Positions 29,601 to 37,686 of a DNA stretch of 39,676 nucleotides are shown piece by piece. The translations under genes and the position numbers were made by a program. Source of the DNA: Mycobacterium sp. 1081908.1 (lineage in GTDB: Bacteria > Actinomycetota > Actinomycetes > Mycobacteriales > Mycobacteriaceae); NCBI RefSeq assembly GCF_001673535.1, contig NZ_LZLY01000093.1:1-39676 (forward strand), in the 5' to 3' direction. Each line of letters opens with the position of its first letter. Position 1 is the first letter of the stretch. The notes under the pieces were generated by a model. The model saw nothing but the letters and a program-made list of their open reading frames with translations. It made no database searches and was not told the origin of the DNA.

Positions 29601-30260
29601 CGCTGCTCCCTGACTCTTGACAGCTCCGCCATCATGGCACACCAGCTCCCGCGGCCGTTTTGGTCAGGCTGTTTGCCGGCGGGGTGGCCGCGACCGGCTC
29701 GGCGGCGCATCGAATTAGTCGCGCCCGTAAATTTTTCGGCCGCTCCGCGCGGCTTCCGAGGAGCCCAGGCCGACGGCGTCGCCGGGCGCCGCGCGCGCCG
29801 CTCTGGTTGACCCCGTTGTCGCGGCCGTAACAGATCGGCGCCGACCAATCGGCAACGGATGACTTGCGTTGCCCCCCATGGCTTAGCGGCGCCGTCGGCC
29901 CGGCGCCCGATTCTATGGTTAGCCCCCGCGAATCCGGGTACTTAACCCCAGCGCAGGGTTCGCGACGCATGCCCCCATGCCGTCACGACACCTCGGTTGA
30001 AACACGCAGCTGGGCGCTTAACCGGTCCTCTCGGCAGCCACCTCGACTGACCCGTCAGCGGTGTCGGAGGGGTGGCCGCTCGGGCGTGTTCCTGCGGGAG
30101 TGAGGTGACCCGATGCCAGACGGCGGATTTCCCCCATGACCGCCCGTTGGCGCGGGACACCGACGCGATTTACCGGATCGAGGCGCTTCGTCGACGCCGC
30201 GCGGCAAGGGATCCAGTCCGGGCCGCTGTGGCCGGGCCGACGGCAGGAAAGGGATGTCAA
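29601..30260. other. 660-base divergent intergenic region
   Basis: It lies between the lipase/FadD gene (minus) and the carbohydrate-oxidation operon (plus). No credible protein gene, tRNA or known riboswitch could be recognised on either strand; the open frames are short with odd composition. It holds a SigF-like promoter candidate near 29917 and an inverted repeat AACCC (29944-29948) / GGGTT (29956-29960). It should carry the promoters of both flanking units, and leaves a leader of about 300 bases before the operon. Confidence 0.5.
29917..29941 (+). promoter_or_regulatory. SigF-like promoter candidate for the GMC/GH15 operon
   Basis: GGTTA at 29917-29921 and GGGTAC at 29936-29941 are 14 bases apart. 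This resembles the mycobacterial SigF pattern GGTTT-N15-17-GGGTAT, one base short and with one mismatch in each box. If real, the operon belongs to the stress or stationary-phase regulon. Weak evidence. Confidence 0.25.
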
Positions 30261-30743
30261 ATGATGTTGCTAGACAACGCCGGACGGCGCCGGCGCGGCG
30301 GCGCGGGGCAGCTGGCCGAGCGGGCGCTGTACGACGTCGCGCACGGCCGCTTCGAACGCTCCCTCTCGGGACTCACGGCGATAGCGGCCCTCGTCACCAC
30401 GGCGGAAATCTATTTCGAGCACTACAAGGCCAGCTTCGGCAACAAATGGATGTGGAGCCCGATCGTCGTGACCCCGCCGGTCGTCGTCGCCGGAATCGGC
30501 GGCGTGTTCTCGCGGCGCTGGGCCAAAGTCTGGCTGCCGATCACCGCGGGCATCTACACCGCCAACGGGCTGATGGGTGAATACCTGCACGTCCGCGGCG
30601 TCGGCCGCAAGCCGGGCGGGTGGAAGAACGCGTCCTACAACGTGCCGATGGGCCCGCCGATCGCGGCGCCCGGGTTGATGTGCATGGTCGGCGGAATGGG
30701 GCTGCTGGCCTCGATCCTGCGCCGCGAACGGTTCCGGCGATAA
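30261..30743 (+). CDS. Small membrane protein heading the oxidation operon
   Basis: A 160-residue protein with a basic N-terminus (NAGRRRRGG) and about four hydrophobic segments: GLTAIAALVTTAEIYFEHY, VVTPPVVVAGIGGVF, VWLPITAGIYTANGLMG and PGLMCMVGGMGLLASIL. No heme CxxCH or quinone motif is visible, so it is not a classical cytochrome subunit, but it could anchor the dehydrogenase or pass electrons to quinone. I do not recognise the family. The ATG at 30261 has AGGAAAGGGA upstream. It ends 25 bases before the subunit-3-like gene and shares its strand, so it is taken as the first gene of the operon. Confidence 0.75.
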   Translation: MMLLDNAGRRRRGGAGQLAERALYDVAHGRFERSLSGLTAIAALVTTAEIYFEHYKASFGNKWMWSPIVVTPPVVVAGIGGVFSRRWAKVWLPITAGIYTANGLMGEYLHVRGVGRKPGGWKNASYNVPMGPPIAAPGLMCMVGGMGLLASILRRERFRR

Positions 30744-30768
30744 CGAGGGATTGCAAGGGATTTCCACA

Positions 30769-31512
30769 ATGGCCGACACCTCTCTGCCCGACCACCTGCC
30801 CAACCTGCGCCCCGATCGCCAGCCCCCACACCCGTCGTGGCTTCCGAAGCAGCGCCGCGGCACCACGCCCCAAATGATCGGGCGCTACCCCGATTTCGAC
30901 GTTCTCGAGACGACCGACTCGTGGGACCACGCCACCCGGAAGGTGGTCTTGGCCAGGCTGGAACCGCCGGGTCCCCTGCGGTTTTTCACCGCCGAGGAGG
31001 AACCGTGCCTGCGGGCGTTCTGCGACACCGTGCTGGCGCAGGACGGCGAGCCGCGGGTGCCGGCGGCCGAATCGGTCGACTCCAAGCTCGCCGACGGGCG
31101 ACTCGACGGCTACCAGTACGCCGACATGCCCGACGACCGCGACACCTGGCGGCTGGTGCTGCGCGCGCTCGACGAGACCGCCGCCCGCCGCCACGGCAAG
31201 GCGTTCGCCGAGGCCGACCCCGACGCCCGCGAAGCGATCATCGAACAATTCTCGCGGGGCGAGCTGGAGGGCGGGGCCTGGGAGCGCCTGAACGTCAAGC
31301 GCGCCTGGTCGGTGTGCATGCGAATGACGCTGTCGGGCTTCTATTCCCATCCCTGGGCGTGGAACGAGATCGGCTTCGGCGGCCCCGCCTACCCGCGCGG
31401 GTTCATGCGTCTCGGCGGTGCCAGCGGTCCGGCCGCGGCGCGCGAGCCGTTCGAGACCCGTGGCGCCACCGACGAGGATCCCGTGCGCGTCGAACAAAGC
31501 GGTGAGGTGTGA
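30769..31512 (+). CDS. Gluconate 2-dehydrogenase subunit 3-like protein
   Basis: A 247-residue protein of the small-subunit family that travels with GMC dehydrogenases. The recognisable core is FTAEEEPCLRAFCDTVLAQD, followed by a helical region up to FYSHPWAWNEIGFGGPAYPRGF. The family usually helps fold or export the flavoprotein. No twin-arginine signal or hydrophobic N-terminus is seen; the start is hydrophilic and Pro-rich (LPDHLPNLRPDRQPPHPSW), so the complex probably stays in the cytoplasm or is held by the membrane protein before it. The ATG at 30769 has AAGGGA eight bases upstream. Its TGA overlaps the GMC gene start as TGATG, so the two are made in step. Confidence 0.8.
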   Translation: MADTSLPDHLPNLRPDRQPPHPSWLPKQRRGTTPQMIGRYPDFDVLETTDSWDHATRKVVLARLEPPGPLRFFTAEEEPCLRAFCDTVLAQDGEPRVPAAESVDSKLADGRLDGYQYADMPDDRDTWRLVLRALDETAARRHGKAFAEADPDAREAIIEQFSRGELEGGAWERLNVKRAWSVCMRMTLSGFYSHPWAWNEIGFGGPAYPRGFMRLGGASGPAAAREPFETRGATDEDPVRVEQSGEV

Positions 31513-33221
31513 TGGGCGACTTCCTGCGCGGTGTGCTCAAGGGAGCGGTCGAGCCGAAGGACAACGACTCCCGGTTCCTGCTCGACGTGCATTCCCGCGA
31601 CCTGCCCGGCGAGAAAACCATGTGCCGCTACCGCGACGACGACGAGGTCGACCTCGTCGTCGTCGGGGCCGGCGCGGGCGGCTCGGTGCTGGCCCAGCGC
31701 CTGGCCCGCGCCGGGTGGGCGGTGGTGATCCTCGAGGCGGGCCCGTTCTGGCACCCCGACGAGGACTGGGTCTCCGACGAGGCCGGCTCGCACGACCTGT
31801 ACTGGACGCAGAAGCGCATCATCGGCGGCGACGACCCGATCGAGTTGGGCAAGAACAACTCCGGGCGCGGGGTGGGCGGCTCGATGGTCCACTACGCCGG
31901 CTACTGTCCGCGCTTCCACCCCAGCGACTTCGCCACCCGGACCCTGGACGGGGTCGGGGCCGACTGGCCCATCGGCTACGAGGACATCCGCGCGCACTAC
32001 GAGCGCGTCGAGCTCGAACTGCCGGTGGCGGGCCAGAACTGGCCCTGGGGCTATCCCCATCGGTATTCCTTTGCCCCACATCCCATTTCGGGTGCTGCCG
32101 CCAAGCTGTGGGAGGGTGCCCTTAAGCTCGGCATCGAGATGCGCGTCGGGCCGGTCGGCATCGTCAACGGCACCTTCGGCAACCGCCCGCATTGCATCTA
32201 CCGCGGCTACTGCCTGCAGGGCTGCAAGGTCAACGCCAAGGCCAGCCCGTACGTCACGCACCTGCCGGATGCGCTGGCCCACGCCGTGGAGATCCGCGCC
32301 AACTGCATGGCCTCACGCGTCGAACTCGACGAGAGCGGCGCCGCCCGGGGCGTGGTGTACCACGACGAGGCGGGCGGGGCCGAGCGGCTGCAACGCGCCA
32401 AAGCGGTCGCCGTCGCAGGCTATTCCATCGAAACCCCGCGCCTGCTGCTCAACTCCGTCAGCGACCGCTTCCCGAATGGGTTGGGCAACAACGACGATCA
32501 GGTCGGGCGCTACGTGATGGTGCAGGGCGCCACCCAGTCGGCGGGCCGCTGGCCCGAGGAGGTCCGGATGTACAAGGCGCCTCCCCCGGAGGTGTCCTCC
32601 GAACAGTTCTACGAGACGGACCCCGCACGCGGATTTGCACGCGGATTTTCCATTCAGACCGTGTCACCCATGCCCATCGGGTGGGCCGAACACGTGATGG
32701 CCGACGGGCATTGGGGCCGCGCCCTGCGCGAGTACATGCGCGACTACAACCACTGGGCCACCATTGGCGTGCTCAACGAGCTGTTGCCCCGGCCGGACAA
32801 TCGCGTCACCCTCGCCGACGAGAAAGACCCGTACGGCATCCCGGTGGCCCGGTTCGACTACAGCCTGTGCGACAACGACAAGGCCAACATCGCGTACTCC
32901 ACCAAGGTGATCGGCGACATCCTGCACGCCGCCGACGCCCAGGACGTCCTCACGATCGAGCGCTTCGCGCACCTGATCGGCGGCGCCCGCATGGGGACCA
33001 GCCCGGAGAATTCGGTCGTCGACTCCGATCACCGCGTGTGGGGCGTGCCGAACCTGTTCCTCGCCGACGGTTCGGTGTGCCCGACGCAGGGCTCGGCGAA
33101 CCCGGCCCTGACCATCATGGCGTTGGCGTCGCGGCTGGCCGAGCGGATGGCGGCGGGCAAGATTCCCACCGCGGCGGCCGGCGCCGTCGGTGGGCGGTCG
33201 AAGGTGGCGGCCCGTGGCTGA
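31512..33221 (+). CDS. GMC-family FAD oxidoreductase (gluconate-dehydrogenase large-subunit type)
   Basis: A 569-residue flavoprotein that should oxidise a sugar or sugar-acid alcohol. The FAD fold VVVGAGAGGSVLAQRLARAG starts at about residue 49, followed by the GMC block SGRGVGGSMVHYAG. A Cys cluster, CIYRGYCLQGC, is typical of gluconate-dehydrogenase relatives. The C-terminal GMC domain has the active-site His in HLIGGARMG and the closing block FLADGSVCPTQGSANPALT, with the Asn partner. ATG 31512 was chosen; GTG at 31509 is directly before it. It overlaps the next gene by 8 bases. The electron acceptor is unknown since no cytochrome is encoded nearby. Confidence 0.92.
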   Translation: MGDFLRGVLKGAVEPKDNDSRFLLDVHSRDLPGEKTMCRYRDDDEVDLVVVGAGAGGSVLAQRLARAGWAVVILEAGPFWHPDEDWVSDEAGSHDLYWTQKRIIGGDDPIELGKNNSGRGVGGSMVHYAGYCPRFHPSDFATRTLDGVGADWPIGYEDIRAHYERVELELPVAGQNWPWGYPHRYSFAPHPISGAAAKLWEGALKLGIEMRVGPVGIVNGTFGNRPHCIYRGYCLQGCKVNAKASPYVTHLPDALAHAVEIRANCMASRVELDESGAARGVVYHDEAGGAERLQRAKAVAVAGYSIETPRLLLNSVSDRFPNGLGNNDDQVGRYVMVQGATQSAGRWPEEVRMYKAPPPEVSSEQFYETDPARGFARGFSIQTVSPMPIGWAEHVMADGHWGRALREYMRDYNHWATIGVLNELLPRPDNRVTLADEKDPYGIPVARFDYSLCDNDKANIAYSTKVIGDILHAADAQDVLTIERFAHLIGGARMGTSPENSVVDSDHRVWGVPNLFLADGSVCPTQGSANPALTIMALASRLAERMAAGKIPTAAAGAVGGRSKVAARG

Positions 33222-35004
33222 GCAGCCCATCGACGTCGACGCGGCCTATGCGCCGCGCGTGCTGCGTGAGTACGCGCTGATCGCCGACGGCGAGCGCGGC
33301 GCGCTGATCGGGCCGCAGGGCGACGTGGCGTGGATGTGCGCGCCGCGGTGGGATTCGGAGGCCGTGTTCTCCAACCTGATCGGCGGCGACGGGGTTTACG
33401 CGATCACCCCGACCGACGTGCGGAACGTGTGGGGCGGCTACTACGAGCCGGGCACCCTGATCTGGCGCAGCCGGTGGACCACCCACGACGGCATCGTGGA
33501 GTGCCGCGAGGCGCTGGCCTTTCCCGGCGATCCCGACCGGGTGGTGCTCCTGAGGCGGCTGATGGGCTGCCGCGGGACGGCGCGGCTGCGGGTGCTGCTG
33601 GCGCCGAGCGCCGCGTTCGGACGACACGGCCCCGGCCAGCCGAACCTCGACGACGGCGTCTGGGGCGGCCGGTCCGGGCGGCTGCGGTGGCGGTGGTCGG
33701 GCGGCCGGGACGCTCGCCCCGTCAAATCCACCCACGGCCGCAGCGAGCCGCTGATGTGCGACATCACCATCGACGAGGGCGCGCAGCACGACCTGGTTCT
33801 GGAGCTGTCCGAACGCGCGCTGCCCGACCGGCCGGCCGACCCCGACATCGCGTGGGACGCCACCGCGGCCGCGTGGCACCGCAGCGTGCCGGAGCTGAAC
33901 TCCACCATGGCCCCCCGCGACGCGCGTCACTCCTACGCCGTGTTGCGCGGGCTGACCAGCCGCAGCGGCGGCATGGTCGCCGCCGCCACGATGAGCCTGC
34001 CCGAACGCGCGCACACCAACCAGAACTACGACTACCGCTACGCCTGGATCCGCGACCAGGTGTACGCCGGCCTGGCCGCGGGCGCCGTCGGCGAGACCGA
34101 GCTGCTCGACCAAGCGGTCGAGTTCGTCGGCGCCCGGCTGCTCGAGGACGGCCCGCACCTCAAACCCGCCTACACCGTCACCGGCGGCCCCGTGCCCAGC
34201 GAAGAGGCCCTCGACCTGCCGGGCTACCCGGGCGGCACCGACAAGGTCGGCAACCGGGTCAACCAGCAATTCCAGCTCGACGTCTTCGGCGAGGCGCTGC
34301 AGCTGCTGGCCCTCGCGGCCGGCGTGGACCGGCTCGACGCCGAGGGTTGGCGCGCCGCGCAAACCGCGATCGCCGCGATCGAAAAACGTTGGCGCGAACC
34401 GGATGCCGGCGTGTGGGAGATCGACGACGAGCTGTGGACGCAGTCCCGCCTGGCCTGCGTGGCCGGGCTGCGCGCCATCGCGAAGGTGGCCGGCGCGGGC
34501 CCCGAGGTCGCCGGCTCCGCTTCGCTGGCCGACGCCGTCCTCGCCGACACCGCCTCCAGCTGCGTGCACCCGCGCGGCTACTGGCAGCGCAGCCCCCGCC
34601 TGACCGGCGTCGACGCGTCGTTGTTGCTGCCGCCGGTGCGCGGCGCCGTGCCGGCCGACGACCCCCGCACGCGGGCCACCCTGGACGCCGTCCGCCGGGA
34701 ACTCGCCCGCGACGGCTACGTCTATCGCTTCCGGCACGACGAGCGCGACCTCGGCGACGCCGAGGGCGCGTTCCTGCTGTGCGGATTCATGATGGCGCTG
34801 GCCGAAGGCCAACTGGGCCACGCCGATTGCGCCATGCGCTGGTTCGAACGCAACCGCGCCGCCTGCGGCCCGCCGGGGCTGCTGTGCGAGGAATACGACG
34901 TCAGGCAGCGCCAGCTTCGCGGCAACCTGCCGCAAGCGTTCGCGCACGCCCTGCTGCTGGAATGCACGGCCACCCTCGCCGAGGAGGCCGTTCACCCCGA
35001 TTGA
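33214..35004 (+). CDS. Glycoside hydrolase family 15 (glucoamylase/trehalase-like)
   Basis: A 596-residue GH15 enzyme: an N-terminal beta domain (about 1-240) and an (alpha/alpha)6 barrel. Family blocks are NYDYRYAWIRDQ at the start of the barrel, VWEIDDELWTQSRLACVAGLR (acid Glu region) and LLCEEYD followed by RGNLPQAFAHALLLE (base region). GH15 enzymes release glucose from alpha-glucans; mycobacterial members include a trehalase, so trehalose is also possible. No signal peptide, so it acts inside the cell. The GTG at 33214 overlaps the GMC stop; GTG 33190 is an alternative. Its place beside a sugar oxidase suggests it supplies the sugar that is then oxidised. Confidence 0.92.
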   Translation: MAEQPIDVDAAYAPRVLREYALIADGERGALIGPQGDVAWMCAPRWDSEAVFSNLIGGDGVYAITPTDVRNVWGGYYEPGTLIWRSRWTTHDGIVECREALAFPGDPDRVVLLRRLMGCRGTARLRVLLAPSAAFGRHGPGQPNLDDGVWGGRSGRLRWRWSGGRDARPVKSTHGRSEPLMCDITIDEGAQHDLVLELSERALPDRPADPDIAWDATAAAWHRSVPELNSTMAPRDARHSYAVLRGLTSRSGGMVAAATMSLPERAHTNQNYDYRYAWIRDQVYAGLAAGAVGETELLDQAVEFVGARLLEDGPHLKPAYTVTGGPVPSEEALDLPGYPGGTDKVGNRVNQQFQLDVFGEALQLLALAAGVDRLDAEGWRAAQTAIAAIEKRWREPDAGVWEIDDELWTQSRLACVAGLRAIAKVAGAGPEVAGSASLADAVLADTASSCVHPRGYWQRSPRLTGVDASLLLPPVRGAVPADDPRTRATLDAVRRELARDGYVYRFRHDERDLGDAEGAFLLCGFMMALAEGQLGHADCAMRWFERNRAACGPPGLLCEEYDVRQRQLRGNLPQAFAHALLLECTATLAEEAVHPD

Positions 35005-35022
35005 ACGAGAGGAGATTCGGCG

Positions 35023-36036
35023 ATGACAGAACGCACAGAGACAGTCGTGATCACCGGGGCCAGCGCCGGCATCGGCCGCGCCACCGCCCAACTGTACGGA
35101 CGGCGCGGCGCGAATGTCGCCCTGCTCGCCCGCGGCGCCGCCGGTCTGGAGGGCGCGGCGCGCGACGTCGAGGCGGGCGGCGGCAAGGCGCTGGCCATCC
35201 CGACCGATGTGGCCGACTATTCGGCCGTGGCCGCGGCCGCCGACGAGACCGAATTGACGTTCGGGCCCATCGACACCTGGGTGAACGTCGCGTTCACCTC
35301 CGTCTTCGCGCCGTTCTCGGAGATCACCGCCGAGGAATTCAAACGCGTGACCGAGGTGACCTACCTCGGCTACGTGCACGGCACCATGGTGGCGCTGGCC
35401 AAGATGCGGCCGCGCGATCGCGGCACCGTGGTGCAGGTCGGCTCCGCGCTCAGCGAGCGGTCGATCCCGCTGCAGTCGGCCTACTGCGGCGCCAAGCACG
35501 CCGTCAACGGGTTCACCGAATCGGTGCGCTGCGAGCTGCTGCACGAGGGCTCGAACGTGCGGATCACCCTGGTGCAGATGCCCGCGGTCAACACCCCCCA
35601 GTTCTCCTGGGTGTTGTCCCGGTTGCCGCGCCATCCCCAGCCGGTGCCGCCGATCTACCAGCCGGAGGTGGCGGCACAAGGCGTTGTCTATGCCGCCGAT
35701 CATCCGGAGCGCAAACAGTATTGGGTCGGCGACAGCACCGCGGTCACGCTGCTCGGGCAGAAGTTCCTCGCCCCGCTGCTAGATCGCTACCTCGGCCGCA
35801 CCGGCTACGACTCGCAGCAGACCGAGGAGCGCACGAACGGCCAACGGCCCCACAACCTTTGGCAACCGGTCGACGAGGAGCCCGGCAGCGACCACGGCGC
35901 GCACGGCGACTTCGACGAGAAGGCTCACACCCACAGCCCGGAAGCCTGGTTCTCCCGCCACCGCGTCGCCGGCGGCGCGCTGACCCTCGGGCTGGGGGCG
36001 CTGGGCGCCCTGGCCGCCCGCCAACGCGCGCGATGA
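35023..36036 (+). CDS. Short-chain dehydrogenase with extended, hydrophobic C-terminus
   Basis: A 337-residue SDR. The NAD(P) motif TGASAGIG (11-18) is intact, with catalytic Ser141, Tyr154 and Lys158 (QVGSAL, YCGAK). The usual NNAG stretch is altered to VNVAFTS. After the Rossmann core, a tail with many His, Asp and Pro (GSDHGAHGDFDEKAHTHS) leads to a final hydrophobic segment, GGALTLGLGALGALAA, ending in basic residues, which could sit in the membrane. Related actinobacterial SDRs share this tail. GAGAGGAGA lies just before the ATG at 35023. It ends in an ATGA overlap with the next gene. Substrate unknown; context points to a sugar-derived alcohol or ketone. Confidence 0.9.
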   Translation: MTERTETVVITGASAGIGRATAQLYGRRGANVALLARGAAGLEGAARDVEAGGGKALAIPTDVADYSAVAAAADETELTFGPIDTWVNVAFTSVFAPFSEITAEEFKRVTEVTYLGYVHGTMVALAKMRPRDRGTVVQVGSALSERSIPLQSAYCGAKHAVNGFTESVRCELLHEGSNVRITLVQMPAVNTPQFSWVLSRLPRHPQPVPPIYQPEVAAQGVVYAADHPERKQYWVGDSTAVTLLGQKFLAPLLDRYLGRTGYDSQQTEERTNGQRPHNLWQPVDEEPGSDHGAHGDFDEKAHTHSPEAWFSRHRVAGGALTLGLGALGALAARQRAR

Positions 36037-36476
36037 CCGGGTGGGCGCGACTCGTCTACGGAACCGTGCTGCTCGCCGTCCCGCGGCCGGTTCTGCGGCT
36101 GGTCACCGGTCAGCCGCCGGCGGCCCGGGAACGGGCGGTGACCAGGATCCTGGGGGCGCGCCTGCTGACCCAGGCGGTGGTCACCGACGTTCGGCCCGAC
36201 GCCGTAAGCCTGGCGCTGGGCGCGGAGGTGGATTTGGTGCACGCCGTCTCGATGCTCGCCTGGGCCGCCGTCGACCGCCGGTCGCGACGGCTGACGCTGC
36301 TAAGCGCGGCCGTCGCCGGCCTGTTCGGTGTCGGCGGCGCCGCGGACGCCCGGCGCGCGCCCGCCGTCGCCGAGCCCCCGGCCGACGAGCGGCTCGCCAC
36401 GCTCGTCCGTCTTCGGCGTCAGCTCGCCGCGCCGATCGCCCGGCGCACCCTGCCCGCCGCCGCCCTGCCCAGCTAG
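36033..36476 (+). CDS. Small hydrophobic protein of the oxidation operon
   Basis: A 147-residue protein with alternating hydrophobic and basic stretches: LVYGTVLLAVPRPVLRLVTG at the start, AVSMLAWAAVDR and LLSAAVAGLFGVGG in the middle, and an Arg/Ala-rich end. It looks like a membrane-associated protein with two or three weak helices. I recognise no family. It overlaps the SDR stop as ATGA and is eight bases before the enolase-family start, so it is clearly part of the operon. A role in anchoring the SDR is a guess from position. Confidence 0.7.
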   Translation: MTGWARLVYGTVLLAVPRPVLRLVTGQPPAARERAVTRILGARLLTQAVVTDVRPDAVSLALGAEVDLVHAVSMLAWAAVDRRSRRLTLLSAAVAGLFGVGGAADARRAPAVAEPPADERLATLVRLRRQLAAPIARRTLPAAALPS

Positions 36477-36484
36477 GAGTCCCC

Positions 36485-37597
36485 ATGCCAACGCGCCCCG
36501 ACGCCTGCGTCGACGAGGTCACCGCGCAGGTGTACGAAATCCCCACCGACGCGCCGGAAGCCGACGGCACCTTCGCCTGGTCGTCGACCACGTTGATCGT
36601 GGCCGAGGTGGTCGCGGGCGGACGGCGCGGGCTCGGCTACACCTACGGCGCCGGCGCCTGCGGCCAGCTGATCACCGGCCCGCTCGCCGGGGCCGTCAAG
36701 GGGCACAGCGCCCTCGACATCACCGGCGCGTGGGAGTCGATGGTCACTGCGGTCCGCAACAGCGGGCGCCCCGGCCTGGCGTCCTGCGCGATCTCGGCCG
36801 TCGACACGGCACTGTGGGACCTCAAGGGCAAGCTGCTGGACATCCCCGTGTGCCGGCTGCTCGGGGTGGCGCATCCCGAGGTGCCGATCTACGGCAGCGG
36901 CGGCTTCACCACCTACGACGAACGGCAGACCCGCGCCCAACTGGAGCGCTGGGTCGACACCTGGAAGATCCCCCGCGTGAAGATCAAGATAGGCGAGTCG
37001 TCGGGTTCCGACGAGCGCCGCGACCTGGATCGAATAGCCCTCGCGCGCAAGGTGATCGGGCCGGACACCGAACTGTATGTCGACGCCAACGGCGGCTACC
37101 GGCGCAAGCAGGCGATCCGGGTCGCCCACGCCATGGCCGACCACGACGTGACCTGGTTCGAGGAGCCGGTGTCCTCCGACGACCTCGCCGGGCTTCGGGA
37201 GGTGCGCGACCAGGTGACGCCGGACGTCACGGCCGGCGAGTACGGCTATGACCTCACGTATTTTCGGCGGATGCTGGCCGCCGACGCGGTCGATTGCCTG
37301 CAGATCGACGTCACCCGCTGTGGCGGCATCACCGACTTCCTGCGCGCCGCGGCCGTCGCCGCCGCCCACCACGTCGACGTGTCGGGTCACTGCGCACCCA
37401 ACCTGCACGCCCACGTCGCCGCGGCGATCCCCAACCTGCGGCACCTGGAGTACTTCCACGACCACCACCGGATCGAGCACATGCTGTTCGACGGCGCCCT
37501 GCCCCCCGACGGCGGGTCGTTGCGGCCGGATCAGCACCGGCCCGGGCTGGGGCTGGAGTTCAAACACGGCGACGCCGAGCAGTACCGGGTGAGCTGA
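36485..37597 (+). CDS. Enolase-superfamily enzyme (mandelate racemase/muconate lactonizing type)
   Basis: A 370-residue enzyme of the MR/MLE group, which abstracts the proton next to a carboxylate. The active-site parts are visible: Lys166 and Lys168 (RVKIKIG), metal ligands Asp200 (VDANGGY), Glu226 (WFEEP) and Glu252 (TAGEYG), and a late His in SGHCAPNLHAH. An N-terminal capping domain includes SSTTLIVAEVVAGG. Members include sugar-acid dehydratases and lactone cycloisomerases, which fits an aldonic or aldaric acid made by the GMC enzyme; exact reaction unknown. The ATG at 36485 has AGGAG about seven bases upstream. It is the last gene of the operon; a hairpin follows at 37630. Confidence 0.9.
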   Translation: MPTRPDACVDEVTAQVYEIPTDAPEADGTFAWSSTTLIVAEVVAGGRRGLGYTYGAGACGQLITGPLAGAVKGHSALDITGAWESMVTAVRNSGRPGLASCAISAVDTALWDLKGKLLDIPVCRLLGVAHPEVPIYGSGGFTTYDERQTRAQLERWVDTWKIPRVKIKIGESSGSDERRDLDRIALARKVIGPDTELYVDANGGYRRKQAIRVAHAMADHDVTWFEEPVSSDDLAGLREVRDQVTPDVTAGEYGYDLTYFRRMLAADAVDCLQIDVTRCGGITDFLRAAAVAAAHHVDVSGHCAPNLHAHVAAAIPNLRHLEYFHDHHRIEHMLFDGALPPDGGSLRPDQHRPGLGLEFKHGDAEQYRVS

Positions 37598-37629
37598 GGG
37601 CTTCGAGCGCGGCCGGGGTGCTTGAACGC

Positions 37630-37643
37630 GCCCGAAAGCGGGC
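37630..37643 (+). terminator. Possible terminator hairpin after the enolase-family gene
   Basis: GCCCG at 37630-37634 and CGGGC at 37639-37643 with a four-base loop form a tight stem in the 89-base gap before the ANTAR gene. No T-run follows (ATTGATAAGG), so it would be a weak or factor-dependent stop. It marks the likely end of the seven-gene operon. Confidence 0.35.
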
Positions 37644-37686
37644 ATTGATAAGGCAAAAACGCAAGGATTTCCGGGGGAGACGGGCG

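Noticed and set aside
29632..30160. Several short open frames in the 660-base gap
   Set aside because: No ribosome sites, Arg/Ser/Pro-rich composition and no recognisable family.
30060..30260. Possible cobalamin or other riboswitch before the oxidation operon
   Set aside because: A few bases (GAGGTGACCCGATGCC) recall a B12 box, but the conserved core and arms are missing.
33115..35703. Long minus-strand frame opposite the GH15 and SDR genes
   Set aside because: It mirrors GH15 and SDR coding sequence and shows no domain; an artefact of codon-position GC bias.
36041..36484. Upstream extension of the enolase-family frame
   Set aside because: It overlaps the small hydrophobic gene in another frame and is Arg/Gly-rich; the ATG at 36485 has a good ribosome site.
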